Part shown: in pieces, positions 61,365-64,000 of the stretch | How positions within the stretch are numbered: the first letter of the stretch is position 1 | Layout: each line of letters begins with the position of its first letter | NCBI RefSeq assembly: GCF_905475395.1 | Contig: NC_058340.1 | Span: 64,830,181-64,894,180, forward strand | DNA from: Chrysoperla carnea | Taxonomy: Eukaryota; Arthropoda; Insecta; Neuroptera; Chrysopidae | Length of the DNA: 64,000 nt | Direction of reading: 5' to 3' | Notes under the pieces: model-generated | What the model was told of the DNA's origin: nothing | What the model saw: only the letters and a program-made list of their open reading frames with translations | Database searches by the model: none | Translations under genes and position numbers: made by a program

Positions 61365-61735
61365 TACTATGTATATAAGAAATAAAGGTATACTAAGTTT
61401 AGCCCCAAGTTGGTAACGCTTAAAAATATCGATGTTACAAGCAAAATTTTGGTATAGGTGATCATAAAATCCATTTCTGGTTGTCCATCCGTCCGTCTGT
61501 CCAACAACACGATAACTCAAAAGGAAAAGAGATATAGAACTGAAATTTTTATTACGTGCTTAGGACGTAAAAATGTAAGGTCGAGTTCGTAAATGAGCAA
61601 CACAGGCCAATTAGTCTTAGGTTCGTATAACTCATTTTGTAACACGTTAGAGACAGAAAGTTTAAATGTTAAAAACTATTGTTTGAAACATTTTTTCGTA
61701 AACATCACTGTTTACTCGTGAAGGCGCAAATCATG
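61365..61735 (+). repeat. Dispersed repeat family C, copy 3
   Basis: Contains GGTATACTAAGTTTAGCCCC, GTCCGTCTGTCCAACAACAC and GAGTTCGTAAATGAGCAACA in the same order as at 22546-23040, slightly shorter at the 3' end. Confidence 0.75.
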
Positions 61736-63252
61736 TAGTATGTATTATATGGCAATGTGTGTCATGTATGTATATGTTGCTATCTACGAGTTGCAATCTT
61801 TCTTTACTTGACGTAAAAAAAGATACATTGGCGTCATCAACATTGTCTATACATAGAATTTCAATAATTAACTCAGTCAATTGTTTGTTTTCACTTGTTT
61901 AGAGTAATTTTGACCCAATCAATACAAAAATCATTTGATTCGTTCACGTGATTATATAGGGATTCGGGCGGAATCTTTTCGTTTCGACGTTATAATAAAC
62001 TTTGACTGTAATAAATCCACAATAAAAATTTTAAGATTAATATCTACACTACACTAATAAAAAAATAAATAAAATTATTTGTTCAGATGGTTAAATAATA
62101 TCTACAACATGATGTTGACAAACACGCTGCCATGCTTGCAAACACCTAATCTTATATTAAACACACTGTATAAATAATAAATATAAATAATAAGTGATTA
62201 TATTTTATATTTTATTTTATTTATATTATTTGTATATAAAAATTTACCTGGTGTTCATATTATATTATTATTATTAGACCACTTAAACTTAAAAGTAAAG
62301 TAGCTTTTGAATACGAGAGTATACTTTCAAAACTATAAAAAATAATGTATTTAGCATCATCGTTTTATATTAAATATTTAGAGGAACGATGCGGCACGGT
62401 GTTCTATAGCAAACAAATGGCAGAAAATTCACCCTCATCTAAAATGCTACCATATATACAAACAACAAGTTGTGATGGGTATGACTTTTAGAGGTAAGAT
62501 TAGTAATTTTCTGATTATGTTAATTATTGTAACTTGGCAAATTTTCGAATTTTTTTGAAATATACGTTATTTGACGATTAAATTTCTGATATGACATGAA
62601 ATCCGCTTTGAGGTATTGCTCTTTGTAAATGATTCTTGATGATATCAGAAATGACTCTTCAAAACGTCAAACGAATTTCGCTTTTTGGGATTAAAACGAA
62701 ATAAAATTAGTTTTGTCAAATTTTGAACTAAACAATTTTTATAATTTTTCAATTTTTCTAAATGGTTCACGTCTTAAGATTCTTGATGGTGTCTCAGAAA
62801 CTGCTCGCCCAATAAGACACTAACTTCTATCGAAATCGAAAATAAATTTTAAATCTTATGATTCTTTGAAAGCTACACGAAGAGCAATATGTCCAATCTC
62901 TGGTGAATTGGATTTTGATTATTTTTTAATTCATTTAATCAAATCATAGGTAAGTTTAAAACTTTTTTTCCTAATCTATACAAAATTTTCTTTCATCCCA
63001 ATTTTGTTCGGAATCTAATGGGATTGAAGACTTACAGAACTTAATCACCTGTCAAAATTAAGTTACCAAGACGTTAAAAATTTGTCCATCACACATCCTA
63101 AATAACATTTCTCCAGTTTTTTCCAGTCCCCGCGAAATTTTCTTATTCCTTTATGAAATTCCATGATTTATCCTTCATTTCCTTGCATATCGTGCTGAAT
63201 ACTGATGAAAAATAAGACTCACGGTCTAAAAATGTACCCCTTATGACAAAAC

Positions 63253-63382
63253 AGACTAGCGAAATAATATCAATATTTAATTTTTATCATTATGTAATTT
63301 ATATATCATATCTGTAATATAATTGCATATAAATAAAAACAAAGTAATTTTTTGTATCACTTATATATTATTTCGCTAGTCT
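63253..63382 (+). mobile_element. 130-bp TIR element (MITE)
   Basis: Perfect inverted ends AGACTAGCGAAATAATAT (63253-63270) and ATATTATTTCGCTAGTCT (63365-63382) around an AT-only core. Non-coding. Confidence 0.7.
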
Positions 63383-63586
63383 AATTTTAACAGCAACATA
63401 ATTATAAAACTTTTAATATTGATTTTCGGGTTGAATACAATAATTTCATATCAGAAAAATTAAAAATTGTCTCATTAATTTTTGAAAAGTTTTGTAATAT
63501 CAAGAGACTTTTATGAACATACATATAAACACAACGAATAAATGAACTTTTATATAAGCCAAGGTAAGGTTTTAGAGGTAACTTAC

Positions 63587-63619
63587 ATTCAGCAACAGCT
63601 GTATATACAGAACACAACA
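63587..63619 (-). CDS. spi: Candidate upstream spitz exon (weak)
   Basis: A 33-base segment with a good acceptor (ctatacag) and donor (GAAT-gtaagt) would encode LCSVYTAVAE. It joins the EGF exon in frame (T|CT, giving ...AVAESCSSRA) only if that exon used the second AG of its cagAAG acceptor; the first AG creates a stop. There is no start codon in it. Spitz orthologues have EACSSR, which argues for the first AG and a different upstream exon, so this is a low-confidence call. Confidence 0.2.
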
Positions 63620-63751
63620 CTGTATAGGATACAGTATGTTTGATGTAAAATATATTAGCATTAGTAGCTTGTTTCTTATTCGATTTATGAATAATATTTA
63701 AGGATATGTCTTGTTTCTTTTAATTTTGAAAATTTGCCGACATCAAAACAA

Positions 63752-64000
63752 AGTATTTTTATACCCTGTATATATGAAATATATGTCAAGATATACTTAA
63801 TTTAGTTCCAGTTTTGTAACGCTTGGAAATATTTATGATACGATAAAACATCAGCTCATTTCCGACTGTTCTTCCGTCTCTCCGTTTAAAATTTTAATAG
63901 CGTGCTTAGAGCGTAAAACGTGAGTTTGAGTTCGTAAATGAGCAACATAAGTCAATTATTGGGTCTTATGGGTGCGTACGACCCATCTTGAAAACTGTTA
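63752..64000 (+). repeat. Dispersed repeat family C, copy 4 (cut by window end)
   Basis: Begins ATACCCTGTATATATGAAAT and continues through TAGCGTGCTTAGAGCGTAAA and GAGTTCGTAAATGAGCAACA to the window edge. Confidence 0.8.

Larger units (their letters stand above)
59942..64000. other. Upstream flank/first intron of spitz
   Basis: No gene body is seen. It holds repeat C copies 3 and 4, a 130-bp TIR element (63253-63382) and one doubtful exon candidate (63587-63619). The region probably contains the spitz first intron or promoter. Confidence 0.4.

Overview
The window is AT-rich, intron-rich insect DNA. It carries five protein-coding genes, and between and inside them lie many small non-autonomous repeats and decayed transposon pieces. 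The order of insect is not resolved. The protein families point to an insect: a chemosensory protein, a Spitz-type EGF ligand and ATR/mei-41. I worked out exon structures by hand from splice sites, reading frame and remembered family alignments. Every junction listed for the multi-exon genes keeps frame, but no transcript evidence was available.

Layout. (1) 1174-2126 (+): a chemosensory protein (CSP) with the family's phase-1 intron. (2) 3420-19687 (-): a complete ATR/mei-41 checkpoint kinase, 20 exons and 2520 residues. It has a UME region, FAT, PI3K-like kinase and FATC, and probably one GC-AG intron. (3) 21191-35323 (+): an 11-exon, 2646-residue gene head-to-head with ATR. I read it as a diverged little elongation complex subunit 1 (ICE1). 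It has an N-terminal coiled coil, one 5.7-kb exon with TQT motifs and three tandem repeats of about 740 bp, and a C-terminal helical domain. (4) 37849-44813 (-): a 13-exon, 699-residue meiotic kleisin REC8. It is complete, with both kleisin ends and a separase-like site. (5) 54926-59941 (-): a Spitz/TGF-alpha-type EGF receptor ligand. The EGF domain, Rhomboid-type transmembrane segment and cytoplasmic tail are present, but the signal-peptide exon is not securely found.

Neighbouring genes are arranged CSP and ATR tail-to-tail, ATR and ICE1 head-to-head across about 1.5 kb, and ICE1 and REC8 tail-to-tail. Apart from the possible shared ATR/ICE1 promoter, I see no functional link among neighbours. 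ATR acts in replication stress and meiotic checkpoints, ICE1 in snRNA transcription, REC8 in meiotic cohesion, Spitz in EGFR signalling and CSP in binding of small hydrophobic ligands.

Repeats: a 0.5-0.6 kb TIR MITE with one copy in an intron of each of ATR, ICE1 and REC8 (the ATR copy lies inside a tRNA-derived SINE); a 1.7-kb TA-flanked TIR element; a Helitron remnant; non-LTR remnants; several smaller foldback or MITE elements; a four-copy dispersed repeat; and a three-unit head-to-tail array of tRNA-like sequences at 45.8-46.3 kb. The 10 kb between REC8 and spitz, and the last 4 kb, show no supportable gene apart from one doubtful spitz exon. I found nothing bacterial, viral or CRISPR-like.
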